Below, piece by piece: positions 9,717-20,680 of a stretch of 64,000 bases of DNA. The DNA is from Pseudomonas sp. FP1742 (lineage in GTDB: Bacteria > Pseudomonadota > Gammaproteobacteria > Pseudomonadales > Pseudomonadaceae): NCBI RefSeq assembly GCF_030687145.1, contig NZ_CP117460.1, positions 5,332,001 through 5,396,000 on the forward strand, written 5' to 3'. The first letter of the stretch is position 1. Each line of letters starts with the position of its first letter. The translations under genes were made by a program, and so were the position numbers. The notes under the pieces were generated by a model, which ran no database searches, was not told where the DNA came from, and saw only the letters and a program-made list of their open reading frames with translations.

Positions 9717-10640
9717 ATGATGAGCGCAAGGCACTTTCTCTCCCTGATGGATTGCACGCCCGAAGAGCTGGTCAGCGTGATCCGTCGAGGCGTTGAGCTC
9801 AAGGACCTGCGTAACCGCGGCGTACTGTTCGAGCCTTTGAAGAATCGCGTCCTGGGAATGATTTTCGAGAAGTCCTCGACCCGTACCCGTATTTCGTTCG
9901 AGGCCGGCATGATCCAGCTTGGGGGCCAGGCGATCTTCCTGTCGCCACGCGATACTCAGCTGGGCCGTGGCGAACCGATCGGCGACGCCGCCATTGTCAT
10001 GTCGAGCATGCTCGATGCAGTGATGATCCGTACGTTTTCGCACAGTACCCTGACCGAATTCGCCGCCAATTCGCGAGTCCCGCTGATCAACGGCCTGTCC
10101 GATGATCTGCACCCGTGCCAGTTGCTGGCCGACATGCAAACCTTCCTCGAACATCGCGGTTCGATCCAAGGCAAGACCGTGGCCTGGATCGGCGACGGCA
10201 ACAACATGTGCAACAGCTATATAGAAGCGGCGATCCAGTTCGACTTCCAGCTGCGCATCGCCTGCCCGGAGGGTTACGAACCCAACCCTGAATTCGTGGC
10301 CAAGGCCGGCGATCGGGTAAGCATCGTCCGCGATCCGCAGGAAGCCGTGCGCGGCGCGCATCTGGTGAGCACCGATGTCTGGACCTCCATGGGCCAGGAA
10401 GAGGAAACCGCCAAGCGCCTGAAGCTGTTCGCACCGTTCCAGGTCAACCGGGCGCTGCTCGATCTGGCCGCGCCGGACGTATTGTTCATGCATTGCCTGC
10501 CGGCCCACCGTGGCGAGGAAATCAGCCTCGACCTGCTCGACGACCCGCGCTCGGTAGCCTGGGATCAAGCCGAAAACCGTCTGCATGCACAAAAGGCCTT
10601 GCTCGAATTTCTCGTCCCAGCTTCGTACCACCACGCATGA
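9717..10640 (+). CDS. argF: Ornithine carbamoyltransferase, anabolic
   Basis: Makes citrulline from ornithine and carbamoyl phosphate. The 307 residues include the carbamoyl-phosphate loop STRTR ([15 protein letters not shown]), [11 protein letters not shown] and the ornithine-site [11 protein letters not shown]. Two ATGs are adjacent (9717 and 9720). The second gives the family-typical MSARHFLSL start, and AAGG upstream suits either. The stop overlaps the next gene by 4 bases. Confidence 0.96.
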   Translation: MMSARHFLSLMDCTPEELVSVIRRGVELKDLRNRGVLFEPLKNRVLGMIFEKSSTRTRISFEAGMIQLGGQAIFLSPRDTQLGRGEPIGDAAIVMSSMLDAVMIRTFSHSTLTEFAANSRVPLINGLSDDLHPCQLLADMQTFLEHRGSIQGKTVAWIGDGNNMCNSYIEAAIQFDFQLRIACPEGYEPNPEFVAKAGDRVSIVRDPQEAVRGAHLVSTDVWTSMGQEEETAKRLKLFAPFQVNRALLDLAAPDVLFMHCLPAHRGEEISLDLLDDPRSVAWDQAENRLHAQKALLEFLVPASYHHA

Positions 10641-11746
10641 GCCCGCCATTACTGCTGAACCTGCGCAATCTGGCCTGTGGTTATCAAAACCAGCGGGTTG
10701 TGCAGAACCTCAACCTGCATTTGAATGCCGGCGATATCGGTTGCCTGCTGGGATCTTCGGGCTGCGGCAAAACCACCACCCTGCGGGCGATTGCCGGTTT
10801 CGAACCGGTGCACGAAGGTGAAATCCAGCTGGCGGGCGAGACCATCTCCAGCGCCGGTTTCACCCTCGCCCCGGAGAAACGCCGGATCGGCATGGTGTTC
10901 CAGGATTACGCACTGTTTCCGCATTTGAGCGTGGCCGAGAACATCGCGTTCGGGATCCGCAAGCACCCGCAAAAGGAACGCGTCACCGAAGAGTTGCTCG
11001 AACTGGTCAACCTGAAAAATCTTGGCAAGCGCTTTCCCCATGAGCTGTCCGGTGGTCAGCAGCAGCGTGTCGCACTGGCCCGCGCCCTGGCACCGGAACC
11101 GCAACTGCTATTGCTCGACGAGCCCTTCTCCAACCTCGACGGCGAATTGCGACGCAAGCTCAGTCATGAGGTACGTGACATTCTCAAGGCTCGCGGCACC
11201 AGTGCGATTCTGGTGACCCACGATCAGGAAGAAGCCTTCGCGGTCAGCGACCATGTAGGCGTTTTCAAGGAAGGTCGCCTGGAGCAGTGGGACACGCCCT
11301 ACAACCTCTACCACGAACCGCTGACGCCCTATGTGGCCAGTTTCATTGGCCAGGGCTACTTCATTCGCGGTCAGTTGAGCAGCCCGGAGTCGGTGCAGAC
11401 CGAGCTGGGTGAACTGCGCGGCAATCGCGCCTACACCTGGCCGACTGGAGGCGCCGTGGACGTATTGCTGCGTCCGGACGATATCGTCTATGCGCCAAAC
11501 AGCCCATTGAAGGCGCGGATTATCGGCAAGAGCTTCCAGGGTGCTTCAACCTTGTACCGCCTGCAGTTGCCCACGGGCGCACAGCTGGAGTCGATCTTTC
11601 CGAGCCATGCCGATCATCTGGTCGGTACTGAAGTCGGCATCCGGGTCGCCGCGGAACACCTGGTGCTGTTCCAGGCTCCCGGCAGCACGGCAGCGCAGAT
11701 TTCCACCGTCGAATCCGGCGTTCGCCGCTACAGCCCCGCTAGCTGA
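10637..11746 (+). CDS. ABC transporter ATP-binding protein (FbpC/PotA-like)
   Basis: A 369-residue ATPase: Walker A GSSGCGKT (about 39-46), signature LSGGQQQR, Walker B LLLLDEP, then a C-terminal regulatory TOBE-like region (about 240-369) typical of iron(III), spermidine/putrescine and maltose importers. It overlaps argF by ATGA and is surely co-transcribed. No permease or binding protein is adjacent, so the substrate is unknown. The longer frame from 10493 runs inside argF and is rejected as the start. Confidence 0.88.
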   Translation: MSPPLLLNLRNLACGYQNQRVVQNLNLHLNAGDIGCLLGSSGCGKTTTLRAIAGFEPVHEGEIQLAGETISSAGFTLAPEKRRIGMVFQDYALFPHLSVAENIAFGIRKHPQKERVTEELLELVNLKNLGKRFPHELSGGQQQRVALARALAPEPQLLLLDEPFSNLDGELRRKLSHEVRDILKARGTSAILVTHDQEEAFAVSDHVGVFKEGRLEQWDTPYNLYHEPLTPYVASFIGQGYFIRGQLSSPESVQTELGELRGNRAYTWPTGGAVDVLLRPDDIVYAPNSPLKARIIGKSFQGASTLYRLQLPTGAQLESIFPSHADHLVGTEVGIRVAAEHLVLFQAPGSTAAQISTVESGVRRYSPAS

Positions 11747-11777
11747 ACCCTGATTCCGCAGGAGCGAGGCTTGCCCC

Positions 11778-12248
11778 TCAGGCACGACTGATATCAGCGA
11801 ACTTCGCCTGGGTGTGCTCAGCCAATACCGCGGGCGCCAGTTCGACCTCCAGGCCACGTCGCCCCGCACTGACGAAGATGCTGGCAAAAGGCTGAGCCGA
11901 ATGGTCGATGAAAGTGCGCAAGCGCTTCTTCTGCCCGAGCGGGCTGATGCCGCCCAACAGATACCCCGTCGAACGCTGTGCGGCGGCAGGATCGGCCATT
12001 TCGACTTTTTTCACGCCAGCGGCCTGTGCCAGCGCCTTCAAGTCCAGACTTCCGACGACCGGCACCACCGCCACCAATAATTCCCCCTTCTCGCTCGCCG
12101 CCAGCAACGTCTTGAACACCTGCGCGGGGTCCAGACCCAGTTTTTCCGCGGCCTCCAGACCGTAGGACGCTGCCTTCGGGTCATGTTCGTAACTGTGCAC
12201 GCGATGTTCGGCACGAACTTTTTTCAACAAATCCAATGCGGGGGTCAT
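11778..12248 (-). CDS. ybaK: Cys-tRNA(Pro)/Cys-tRNA(Cys) deacylase YbaK
   Basis: A 156-residue member of the YbaK/ProX editing family that hydrolyses Cys-tRNA(Pro) made in error by prolyl-tRNA synthetase. The family segments [25 protein letters not shown] and [15 protein letters not shown] are clear. It converges with the argF-ABC operon, leaving only 31 bases between the stops. Confidence 0.92.
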   Translation of the reverse strand: MTPALDLLKKVRAEHRVHSYEHDPKAASYGLEAAEKLGLDPAQVFKTLLAASEKGELLVAVVPVVGSLDLKALAQAAGVKKVEMADPAAAQRSTGYLLGGISPLGQKKRLRTFIDHSAQPFASIFVSAGRRGLEVELAPAVLAEHTQAKFADISRA

Positions 12249-12618
12249 GACAGCTCCAGGCTTGGCGACAGAAGAAAAAATACTGCGCAGGATTCTAGGT
12301 CATCGATCGACAAAAGGCTCTATTGCGGCGCTATTTCAAAGGCCTTACCCGGTTTTCCGCGATGCGCCCGGGCTCTTCCTGCCGGATGAATGACGCGATC
12401 ATTCACAGGACTAATAGTTTAAATATGACCGACAGTTCACTTTCGACCTTTGACAGCAGTGTTTCTTGTCTATATTTTTTCGAATGTGAATACTGTACGA
12501 ATGTCTCACCGCAGCACCCGGCAGTAAGCCGAGCACAGGATGGGGATCCTGCCTCGGTGAAAATCGCGCTTTGACCTTGATGAAAAAGCGCCAGACAACA
12601 ACAAAAACGAGGTTTTCA
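12249..12618. other. Intergenic region ybaK / glpF
   Basis: About 370 bases holding the divergent ybaK and glpF promoters. An AT-rich stretch at 12465-12505 has two TTCGAAT/ACGAAT-like half-sites that could belong to GlpR, but they match its operator poorly. No small gene is supported. Confidence 0.45.
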
Positions 12619-13470
12619 ATGACAACTGCTTTACAACAACCGTCGCTCTCGAGCCAATGCATGGCTGAGTTTCTGGGTACTGCACTGCTTATTTTTTTCG
12701 GCACGGGTTGCGTTGCCGCGCTCAAGGTTGCGGGTGCCAGCTTCGGGCTGTGGGAAATCAGCATCATCTGGGGGGTTGGCGTCAGTATGGCGATCTACCT
12801 CACCGCCGGCGTTTCCGGCGCTCACCTCAACCCGGCCGTGAGCATCGCACTGAGCATTTTCGCTGACTTCGAAAAGCGCAAACTGCCTTTCTATATCTTC
12901 TCCCAGGTGGCCGGCGCGTTCTGCGGAGCCTTGTTGGTTTACACGCTATACAGCAACCTGCTCTTCGATTTCGAACAAACTCACCAAATGGTTCGTGGCA
13001 CTGAAGCCAGCCTTGAATTGGCCTCGGTGTTCTCCACCTTCCCGAACCCTGCCCTGTCCACCGCCCAGGCCTTTTTGGTTGAGGTGATCATTACCGCCAT
13101 CCTGATGGGCGTGATCATGTCGCTGACCGACGACAACAATGGCCTGCCAAAAGGGCCATTGGCACCGTTGCTGATCGGCCTGCTGATTGCCGTGATCGGC
13201 AGCTCGATGGGCCCGCTGACCGGTTTCGCGATGAACCCGGCCCGGGACTTCGGTCCTAAACTAATGACTTTCTTCGCGGGCTGGGGTGAAATTTCCTTCA
13301 CTGGCGGGCGCGATATCCCGTACTTCCTGATTCCGGTTTTTGCACCGATTGTCGGTGCCTGTCTCGGTGCTGCAGCTTATCGCGGGTTGATTGCCCGTCA
13401 TCTGCCCGGCGCCATACCTGCTACAAAGGACGCAACACCGGCCATTGACGGCAAACCAAGAACTTCTTGA
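12619..13470 (+). CDS. glpF: Glycerol uptake facilitator (aquaglyceroporin)
   Basis: A 283-residue inner-membrane channel of the MIP family with six membrane helices. It has both NPA boxes (HLNPAVS near residue 74 and AMNPARD near residue 205), the second followed by the D typical of glycerol facilitators. The start at 12619 has GAGG at good distance; the frame from 12571 adds 16 residues before it. It begins a glpF-glpK-glpR-glpD gene set. Confidence 0.95.
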   Translation: MTTALQQPSLSSQCMAEFLGTALLIFFGTGCVAALKVAGASFGLWEISIIWGVGVSMAIYLTAGVSGAHLNPAVSIALSIFADFEKRKLPFYIFSQVAGAFCGALLVYTLYSNLLFDFEQTHQMVRGTEASLELASVFSTFPNPALSTAQAFLVEVIITAILMGVIMSLTDDNNGLPKGPLAPLLIGLLIAVIGSSMGPLTGFAMNPARDFGPKLMTFFAGWGEISFTGGRDIPYFLIPVFAPIVGACLGAAAYRGLIARHLPGAIPATKDATPAIDGKPRTS

Positions 13471-13512
13471 AACCGTTGGCGCGTGATCCTGCCCATTTGG
13501 TCTCGCGCCTGA

Positions 13513-15051
<1,539 letters not shown>

Positions 15052-15146
15052 GCCACGGGCCGGACTCGTATCCGGTTGTAACTGGTAGGGAGCGGATTCC
15101 TGCGGCATCATGGGCAAATTTTGCACGGCAGCCCAAAGGAAGCCCC

Positions 15147-15902
15147 ATGAATCTGCCTCCCCGTCAGCAGCAAATCCTCGAACTGGTCCGCGAACGCGGC
15201 TATGTCAGCATCGAGGAAATGGCCCAGCTGTTCGTCGTTACACCGCAAACCATCCGCCGCGATATCAATCAACTGGCGGAAGTGAATCTGTTGCGTCGCT
15301 ATCATGGCGGCGCCGCCTACGACTCCAGTGTCGAAAACACCGCCTACGCCATGCGCGCCGATCAGATGCGCGATGAAAAGCAGCGTATCGGCGAAGCCAT
15401 TGCGGCGCAGATTCCCGATCATGCCTCGCTGTTCATCAATATCGGCACCACCACCGAATCCATCGCTCGGGCGCTGCTCAACCACAGCCACCTGAAGATC
15501 ATCACCAATAACCTGCATGTGGCCTCGATGCTCAGCGCCAAGGACGACTTCGACGTGCTGCTGACCGGTGGCAACGTGCGGCGTGACGGTGGCGTGGTCG
15601 GTCAGGCCAGCGTCGACTTCATCAACCAGTTCAAGGTCGACTTCGCCCTGGTCGGCATCAGCGGCATCGACGAAGACGGCAGCCTGCTGGACTTCGATTA
15701 CCAGGAAGTGCGGGTGTCCCAGGCGATCATCGCCAACGCCCGACAAGTGATTCTCGCGGCCGACTCCAGCAAATTCGGGCGCAACGCGATGATTCGCCTG
15801 GGCCCGATCAGCCTGGTCGATTGCCTGGTCACCGACCAGCAGCCTTCCCCGGCCCTGGCGCAGTTGTTGAGCCAGCACAAGATTCGGCTGGAAGTCGTTT
15901 AA
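15147..15902 (+). CDS. glpR: Glycerol-3-phosphate regulon repressor (DeoR family)
   Basis: A 251-residue DeoR-type repressor: N-terminal winged helix ([18 protein letters not shown], then [13 protein letters not shown] as the recognition helix) and a C-terminal sugar-phosphate sensor domain ([22 protein letters not shown]). GlpR releases DNA on binding glycerol-3-phosphate. It sits between glpK and glpD; likely targets are the sites in front of glpD. Confidence 0.93.
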   Translation: MNLPPRQQQILELVRERGYVSIEEMAQLFVVTPQTIRRDINQLAEVNLLRRYHGGAAYDSSVENTAYAMRADQMRDEKQRIGEAIAAQIPDHASLFINIGTTTESIARALLNHSHLKIITNNLHVASMLSAKDDFDVLLTGGNVRRDGGVVGQASVDFINQFKVDFALVGISGIDEDGSLLDFDYQEVRVSQAIIANARQVILAADSSKFGRNAMIRLGPISLVDCLVTDQQPSPALAQLLSQHKIRLEVV

Positions 15903-15937
15903 CCCTCCCCCAACATTTTCGTCGTCTGTACCGACGC

Positions 15938-16003
15938 CATCGCGGGCAAGCCCGCTCCCACAGGGTCTGCACATAACCTGTGGGAGCGGGCTTGCCCGCG
16001 ATG
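15938..16003. repeat. REP doublet
   Basis: Two perfectly inverted 26-base REP arms (CATCGCGGGCAAGCCCGCTC... and complement) around a 14-base spacer, between glpR and glpD. Confidence 0.9.
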
Positions 16004-16048
16004 ACGGTCGTCCTCGCCATACACCTTTTGCGGCCTACCGCGCATCTG

Positions 16049-16068
16049 AATGTTCGGAAATTTTCCTT
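16049..16068 (+). promoter_or_regulatory. Weak GlpR half-site
   Basis: AATGTTCG at the left end matches one half of the enterobacterial GlpR operator; the right half is poor (about 13 of 20 in all). It lies 65 bases upstream of the stronger pair. Confidence 0.25.
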
Positions 16069-16132
16069 TAACGCCCCTTCGATCAGTATTTTCAATCGAA
16101 GCTCACTGGCTGTGGGCGTCTTTATGGGCTAA

Positions 16133-16152
16133 TATTTTCGCAAATGAACATT
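16133..16152 (+). promoter_or_regulatory. GlpR-like operator 1 (glpD)
   Basis: TATTTTCGCAAATGAACATT agrees with the E. coli GlpR operator WATGTTCGWTAWCGAACATW at 16 of 20 positions by eye. It abuts operator 2. Confidence 0.6.
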
Positions 16153-16172
16153 AATGTTCGAATTCAAATATA
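16153..16172 (+). promoter_or_regulatory. GlpR-like operator 2 (glpD)
   Basis: AATGTTCGAATTCAAATATA agrees with the same operator at 16 of 20 positions and follows operator 1 without a gap, giving a 40-bp tandem ending 26 bases before the glpD ATG. Confidence 0.6.
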
Positions 16173-16198
16173 GAAATTCAAAAAACCGAGGCCAGCCG

Positions 16199-17737
16199 AT
16201 GCCCACTTCCACCTTGCCTACGCCCCCTCTCGCCGAGGTTTACGATATCGCCGTCATCGGTGGTGGAATCAATGGCGTGGGGATCGCAGCGGATGCCGCC
16301 GGTCGCGGCCTTTCGGTGTTCCTGTGCGAAAAGGACGACCTGGCCAGCCACACTTCGTCGGCCAGCAGTAAACTGATCCACGGCGGCCTGCGCTACCTGG
16401 AACATTACGAATTCCGCCTGGTGCGCGAAGCCCTGGCCGAGCGCGAAGTGTTGCTGGCCAAGGCGCCGCACATCGTCAAGCAGATGCGCTTCGTGCTGCC
16501 CCACCGCCCGCACCTGCGCCCGGCCTGGATGATCCGCGCCGGCCTGTTCCTTTATGACCACCTCGGCAAACGGGAAAAGCTCGAAGGTTCGAAAAGCCTG
16601 AAGTTCGGCCCGGACAACCCGCTCAAAAGCGAAATAACCAAAGGCTTCGAATACTCCGATTGCTGGGTCGATGACGCGCGTCTCGTCGTGCTGAACGCCA
16701 TGGCTGCCCGCGAGAAAGGCGCGCACGTCCATACGCAAACCCGCTGCGTCAACGCCCGTCGCACCAAGGGCCTGTGGCACCTGCACCTGGAACGCGCCGA
16801 CGGCAGCCTGTTTTCGATCCGCGCCAAGGCACTGGTGAACGCAGCCGGCCCATGGGTCGCCCAGTTCATCCGTGACGACCTGAAGATGGAATCGCCCTAT
16901 GGCATCCGCCTGATCCAGGGCAGCCACCTGATCGTGCCGAAACTGTATGAAGGCGAACACGCGCACATTCTGCAAAACGAAGATCAGCGCATCGTTTTCA
17001 CCATTCCGTACCTGAACCACTTCACCCTGATCGGTACCACCGACCGCGAATACACTGGCGACCCGGCGAAAGTTGCGATCACTGAAGGCGAAACCGATTA
17101 CCTGCTCAAAGTGGTCAACGCTCACTTCAAGAAGCAAATCAGCCGCGACGACATCCTGCACAGCTATTCCGGTGTTCGTCCGCTGTGCAACGACGAATCC
17201 GACAATCCGTCAGCCGTCACCCGCGACTACACCCTGGCGTTGTCGGGCGGTGCCGAAGAAGCGCCGTTGCTGTCGGTGTTCGGCGGCAAACTGACAACGT
17301 ACCGCAAGCTGGCCGAATCGGCGTTGGCGCAGCTGACCCCGTACTTCTCGTACATCAAGCCAAGCTGGACCGCCAGTGCCCCCCTGCCCGGCGGCGAAGA
17401 CATGACGACCCCGCAGGCGTTGAGTTCGCGGATCCGCGACAAGTACGACTGGGTGCCTGCCGAAATCGCCCGTCGCTGGTCCACCACCTACGGCAGCCGC
17501 ACCTGGCGCATGCTCGAAGGCGTGGAAAGCCTCGCTGACCTGGGCGAACACATCGGCGGCGGCCTCTACACCCGCGAAGTCGATTACCTGTGCAGCGAAG
17601 AATGGGCAACCACCGCCGACGACATCCTCTGGCGTCGCAGCAAGCTTGGGCTGTTCACCACTGCGGCGGAGCAGCAAAAGCTCAAGGATTACCTGAACAA
17701 GGTCGTACAGAACCGCAGCAAAATCGAAGCAGCCTGA
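16199..17737 (+). CDS. glpD: Aerobic glycerol-3-phosphate dehydrogenase
   Basis: A 512-residue membrane-associated FAD enzyme that oxidises glycerol-3-phosphate to dihydroxyacetone phosphate and feeds electrons to quinone. The FAD-binding Rossmann motif is IAVIGGGINGVGIAADAAGRG near residues 14-34, and SSKLIHGGLRYLEHYEF is the family signature. The ATG at 16199 has GAGG upstream; a frame from 16154 overlaps the operators and is rejected. Confidence 0.96.
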   Translation: MPTSTLPTPPLAEVYDIAVIGGGINGVGIAADAAGRGLSVFLCEKDDLASHTSSASSKLIHGGLRYLEHYEFRLVREALAEREVLLAKAPHIVKQMRFVLPHRPHLRPAWMIRAGLFLYDHLGKREKLEGSKSLKFGPDNPLKSEITKGFEYSDCWVDDARLVVLNAMAAREKGAHVHTQTRCVNARRTKGLWHLHLERADGSLFSIRAKALVNAAGPWVAQFIRDDLKMESPYGIRLIQGSHLIVPKLYEGEHAHILQNEDQRIVFTIPYLNHFTLIGTTDREYTGDPAKVAITEGETDYLLKVVNAHFKKQISRDDILHSYSGVRPLCNDESDNPSAVTRDYTLALSGGAEEAPLLSVFGGKLTTYRKLAESALAQLTPYFSYIKPSWTASAPLPGGEDMTTPQALSSRIRDKYDWVPAEIARRWSTTYGSRTWRMLEGVESLADLGEHIGGGLYTREVDYLCSEEWATTADDILWRRSKLGLFTTAAEQQKLKDYLNKVVQNRSKIEAA

Positions 17738-17757
17738 TCGGCAATCCGATTGAACCC

Positions 17758-17793
17758 AAAAGCCCCTGAATCTCACGATTCAGGGGCTTTTTT
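17758..17793 (+). terminator. Intrinsic terminator after glpD
   Basis: AAAGCCCCTGAAT-CTCACG-ATTCAGGGGCTTT followed by T residues closes the glp gene set. Confidence 0.92.
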
Positions 17794-17817
17794 GTATTCC
17801 GAACACCCTTTGATCCC

Positions 17818-17907
17818 TGTGGGAGCCGGGCTTGCCCGTGAAGAGCCAGCACAGCCAATATTAATGTCGCTGACATACCGCCATCGCGGGCAAGCCCGGC
17901 TCCCACA
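17818..17907. repeat. REP doublet (GCCGGGC variant)
   Basis: Inverted arms of TGTGGGAGCCGGGCTTGCCC type flank about 40 bases. The extra C in the arm (GAGCCGGGC) sets this pair apart from the others in the window. Confidence 0.85.
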
Positions 17908-17929
17908 AGGTTATGCATGAGCCCATGCA

Positions 17930-17943
17930 TTCGGTTTTCCGAA
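17930..17943. promoter_or_regulatory. AauR-type activator site 1
   Basis: TTCGGTTTTCCGAA is an exact match to TTCGGNNNNCCGAA, the inverted repeat reported for AauR in P. putida. It lies about 120 bases upstream of the sigma-54 promoter of aatJ. Confidence 0.75.
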
Positions 17944-17960
17944 CGCGACTTGCCGGTCGA

Positions 17961-17974
17961 TTCGGTAAACCGGA
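17961..17974. promoter_or_regulatory. AauR-type activator site 2
   Basis: TTCGGTAAACCGGA matches the AauR repeat with one mismatch. Its centre is 31 bases from that of site 1, about three helical turns, so both sites face the same side of the DNA. Confidence 0.65.
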
Positions 17975-18051
17975 TCGAGCAGCCGCAAATTCAACGCCAT
18001 AAATAGTTGCCATCCCTTAAAAATCAATAACTTGCTCCATACCACCAAGCC

Positions 18052-18067
18052 TGGCACGAGTCATGCT
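18052..18067 (+). promoter_or_regulatory. Sigma-54 promoter of aatJ
   Basis: TGGCACGAGTCATGCT fits the -24/-12 element TGGCACG-N4-TTGCW with one mismatch (ATGCT). It precedes aatJ by about 115 bases and fits activation by the sigma-54-dependent regulator AauR encoded downstream. Confidence 0.8.
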
Positions 18068-18183
18068 CTACACTCCCGGACGAATGTTTGTTGCGCTCCC
18101 CCTTCAAGAGCCGTCAGGCATTCGAAGCACAGCAAAGGCCGATGAACTGGCTCCATAAAAAAAACAATGTCGAGGAAAATTTG

Positions 18184-19098
18184 ATGCGCATCGTTCCCCA
18201 TATCCTGGGCGCAGCCATTGCTGCCGCTCTGATTAGCACTCCAGTTTTCGCCGCCGAACTCACCGGCACACTGAAGAAGATCAAAGAGTCCGGCACCATC
18301 ACCCTCGGGCATCGTGACGCTTCCATTCCGTTTTCCTACATCGCGGACGCTTCCGGCAAACCGGTTGGCTACTCCCACGATATCCAGCTGAAAATCGTTG
18401 AAGCCATCAAGAAAGACCTGGACATGCCCAACCTCCAGGTCAAATACAACCTGGTGACCTCGCAAACCCGTATCCCGCTGGTGCAGAACGGCACCGTGGA
18501 CGTCGAGTGCGGCTCCACCACCAACAACGTCGAGCGTCAGCAACAAGTTGATTTCTCCACCGGCATCTTCGAAATCGGCACCAAGCTGCTGGCCAAGAAG
18601 GACTCGCCCTACAAAGACTTCGCCGACCTGAAAGGCAAGAACGTCGTGACCACCGCCGGCACCACGTCCGAGCGCATCCTCAAGTCGATGAACGCCGACA
18701 AGCAGATGGGCATGAACGTGATCTCCGCCAAAGACCATGGCGAATCATTCCAGATGCTGGAAACCGGCCGTGCCGTGGCCTTCATGATGGACGACGCCTT
18801 GCTGGCCGGTGAAATGGCCAAGGCCAAGAAGCCGGATGACTGGGCCGTGACCGGCACACCACAATCGTTCGAAATCTACGGCTGCATGGTCCGCAAGGGC
18901 GACGCGCCGTTCAAGAAAGCCGTCGACGACGCAATCATCGCGACCTACAAGTCGGGCGAGATCAACAAGATCTACGAAAAATGGTTCATGCAGCCAATCC
19001 CGCCAAAAGGCCTGAACCTGAACTTCCCGATGAGCGACGAGCTCAAGACCCTGATCGCCAATCCGACCGACAAAGCGGCTGACGAAAAGAAATCCTGA
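18184..19098 (+). CDS. aatJ: Glutamate/aspartate ABC transporter, periplasmic binding protein
   Basis: A 304-residue solute-binding protein: signal peptide MRIVPHILGAAIAAALIS...VFA, then a type II periplasmic fold (TITLGHRDASIPFSYI, GTVDVECGSTTNNVER, TAGTTSERILKSMN) as in GltI/AatJ. It binds acidic amino acids for the AatQMP permease. The ATG at 18184 is preceded by GAGGA; a frame from 18088 is rejected because the signal peptide starts here. Confidence 0.93.
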   Translation: MRIVPHILGAAIAAALISTPVFAAELTGTLKKIKESGTITLGHRDASIPFSYIADASGKPVGYSHDIQLKIVEAIKKDLDMPNLQVKYNLVTSQTRIPLVQNGTVDVECGSTTNNVERQQQVDFSTGIFEIGTKLLAKKDSPYKDFADLKGKNVVTTAGTTSERILKSMNADKQMGMNVISAKDHGESFQMLETGRAVAFMMDDALLAGEMAKAKKPDDWAVTGTPQSFEIYGCMVRKGDAPFKKAVDDAIIATYKSGEINKIYEKWFMQPIPPKGLNLNFPMSDELKTLIANPTDKAADEKKS

Positions 19099-19115
19099 TT
19101 TCTGACTAACGTTAC

Positions 19116-19145
19116 CCCCTGAGAAGGCCTTTGCCCTTTCAGGGG
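19116..19145 (+). terminator. Intercistronic hairpin between aatJ and aatQ
   Basis: CCCCTGA and TCAGGGG form a short stem 17 bases after the aatJ stop. Such hairpins commonly stabilise or attenuate transcripts after an abundant binding-protein gene; no strong T-run follows. Confidence 0.5.
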
Positions 19146-19262
19146 TTGTCACTCCCTGCTGGCATTTCTGGAAACACTCGAACCGGTGGTTGTCGAGCCG
19201 TTCGCGTGTGCCTGACCGTCATCGGGCACTTGTACATCGATCGAATCCGAGGGGAGACCCTA

Positions 19263-20009
19263 ATGAATTACAACTGGGACTGGGGCGTGTTCTTCAAGTC
19301 CACCGGCGTGGGCAGCGAAATTTATTTCGACTGGTACCTCTCCGGCTTGGGCTGGACCATCGCCATCGCCGTCGCCGCCTGGATCATCGCGCTGCTGCTG
19401 GGCTCGATCCTGGGCGTCATGCGCACGGTGCCGAATCGCATCGTATCGGGCATCGCGACCTGCTACGTCGAACTCTTCCGTAACGTGCCACTGCTGGTGC
19501 AGCTGTTCATCTGGTACTTCCTGGTGCCCGACCTGCTGCCGCAAAACCTGCAGGACTGGTACAAGCAGGACCTGAACCCAACCACCTCGGCCTTCCTCAG
19601 TGTCGTCGTGTGCCTGGGCCTGTTCACCACGGCCCGGGTTTGCGAACAAGTGCGCACCGGTATCCAGGCGCTGCCCCGCGGCCAGGAATCCGCTGCCCGC
19701 GCCATGGGTTTCAAGCTGCCGCAGATCTACTGGAACGTGCTGCTGCCCCAGGCTTATCGCATCATCATTCCGCCGCTTACCTCGGAATTCCTGAACGTGT
19801 TCAAGAACTCCTCCGTCGCGTCGCTGATCGGCCTGATGGAGCTGCTCGCGCAGACCAAACAGACCGCCGAGTTCTCCGCCAACCTGTTCGAAGCCTTCAC
19901 CCTGGCAACGCTGATCTACTTCACCCTGAACATGAGCCTGATGCTGCTGATGCGCGCGGTCGAGAAGAAAGTCGCCGTACCGGGCCTGATTTCCGTAGGG
20001 GGTAAATGA
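19263..20009 (+). CDS. aatQ: Glutamate/aspartate ABC transporter permease
   Basis: A 248-residue polar amino-acid permease (GltJ/HisMQ type) with several membrane helices and the ATPase-contacting EAA-like loop (ALPRGQESAARAMGFKLPQI). The start at 19263 follows GAGGGGAG; upstream in-frame starts are rejected. The stop overlaps the next gene (ATGA). Confidence 0.93.
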   Translation: MNYNWDWGVFFKSTGVGSEIYFDWYLSGLGWTIAIAVAAWIIALLLGSILGVMRTVPNRIVSGIATCYVELFRNVPLLVQLFIWYFLVPDLLPQNLQDWYKQDLNPTTSAFLSVVVCLGLFTTARVCEQVRTGIQALPRGQESAARAMGFKLPQIYWNVLLPQAYRIIIPPLTSEFLNVFKNSSVASLIGLMELLAQTKQTAEFSANLFEAFTLATLIYFTLNMSLMLLMRAVEKKVAVPGLISVGGK

Positions 20010-20680
20010 TGGAATTCGACTTCTCGGGCATCATTCCGTCCCTGCCGGGTATGTGGAACGGCATGGTCATGACCCTCCAGCTGATGGCCCTGGGCGTGAG
20101 CGGCGGGATCATCCTCGGCACGGTCCTGGCGTTGATGCGCCTGTCCCACAACAAAGTGCTGTCGAACATTGCCGGCGCCTACGTCAACTACTTCCGCTCG
20201 ATCCCGCTGCTGCTGGTCATCACCTGGTTCTACCTGGCGGTGCCGTTCGTACTGCGCTGGATCACCGGCGAAGACACCCCGATCGGCGCGTTCGCCTCGT
20301 GCATCGTGGCGTTCATGATGTTCGAAGCGGCGTACTTCTGCGAAATCGTCCGGGCCGGCGTGCAGTCGATTCCCAAGGGGCAGATGGGCGCAGCCCAGGC
20401 CCTGGGCATGACGTATGGCCAGATGATGCGGTTGATCATCCTGCCCCAAGCGTTCCGCAAGATGACTCCGCTGCTGTTGCAACAGAGCATCATCCTGTTT
20501 CAGGACACCTCGCTGGTCTACGCGGTCGGTCTGGTGGACTTCCTCAATGCCTCGCGTGCCAGTGGCGACATCATCGGCCGCTCCAATGAGTTCCTGATCT
20601 TCGCAGGTCTCACGTACTTCATCATCAGCTTTGCCGCCTCGCAGCTGGTCAAGCGTCTGCAAAAAAGGTTCGCCGTATGA
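20006..20680 (+). CDS. aatM: Glutamate/aspartate ABC transporter permease
   Basis: A 223-224-residue second permease (GltK type), with the EAA loop [20 protein letters not shown]. Two consecutive ATGs (20006 and 20009) are possible; the second gives [11 protein letters not shown] as in homologues. It overlaps aatQ and aatP by 4 bases each, so the transport genes are translationally coupled. Confidence 0.93.
   Translation: MMEFDFSGIIPSLPGMWNGMVMTLQLMALGVSGGIILGTVLALMRLSHNKVLSNIAGAYVNYFRSIPLLLVITWFYLAVPFVLRWITGEDTPIGAFASCIVAFMMFEAAYFCEIVRAGVQSIPKGQMGAAQALGMTYGQMMRLIILPQAFRKMTPLLLQQSIILFQDTSLVYAVGLVDFLNASRASGDIIGRSNEFLIFAGLTYFIISFAASQLVKRLQKRFAV

Noticed and set aside
12475..12505. GlpR operator upstream of glpF
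   Set aside because: Only half-sites (TTCGAAT, ACGAAT) are visible; best full alignment is about 12 of 20, too weak to list as an operator.
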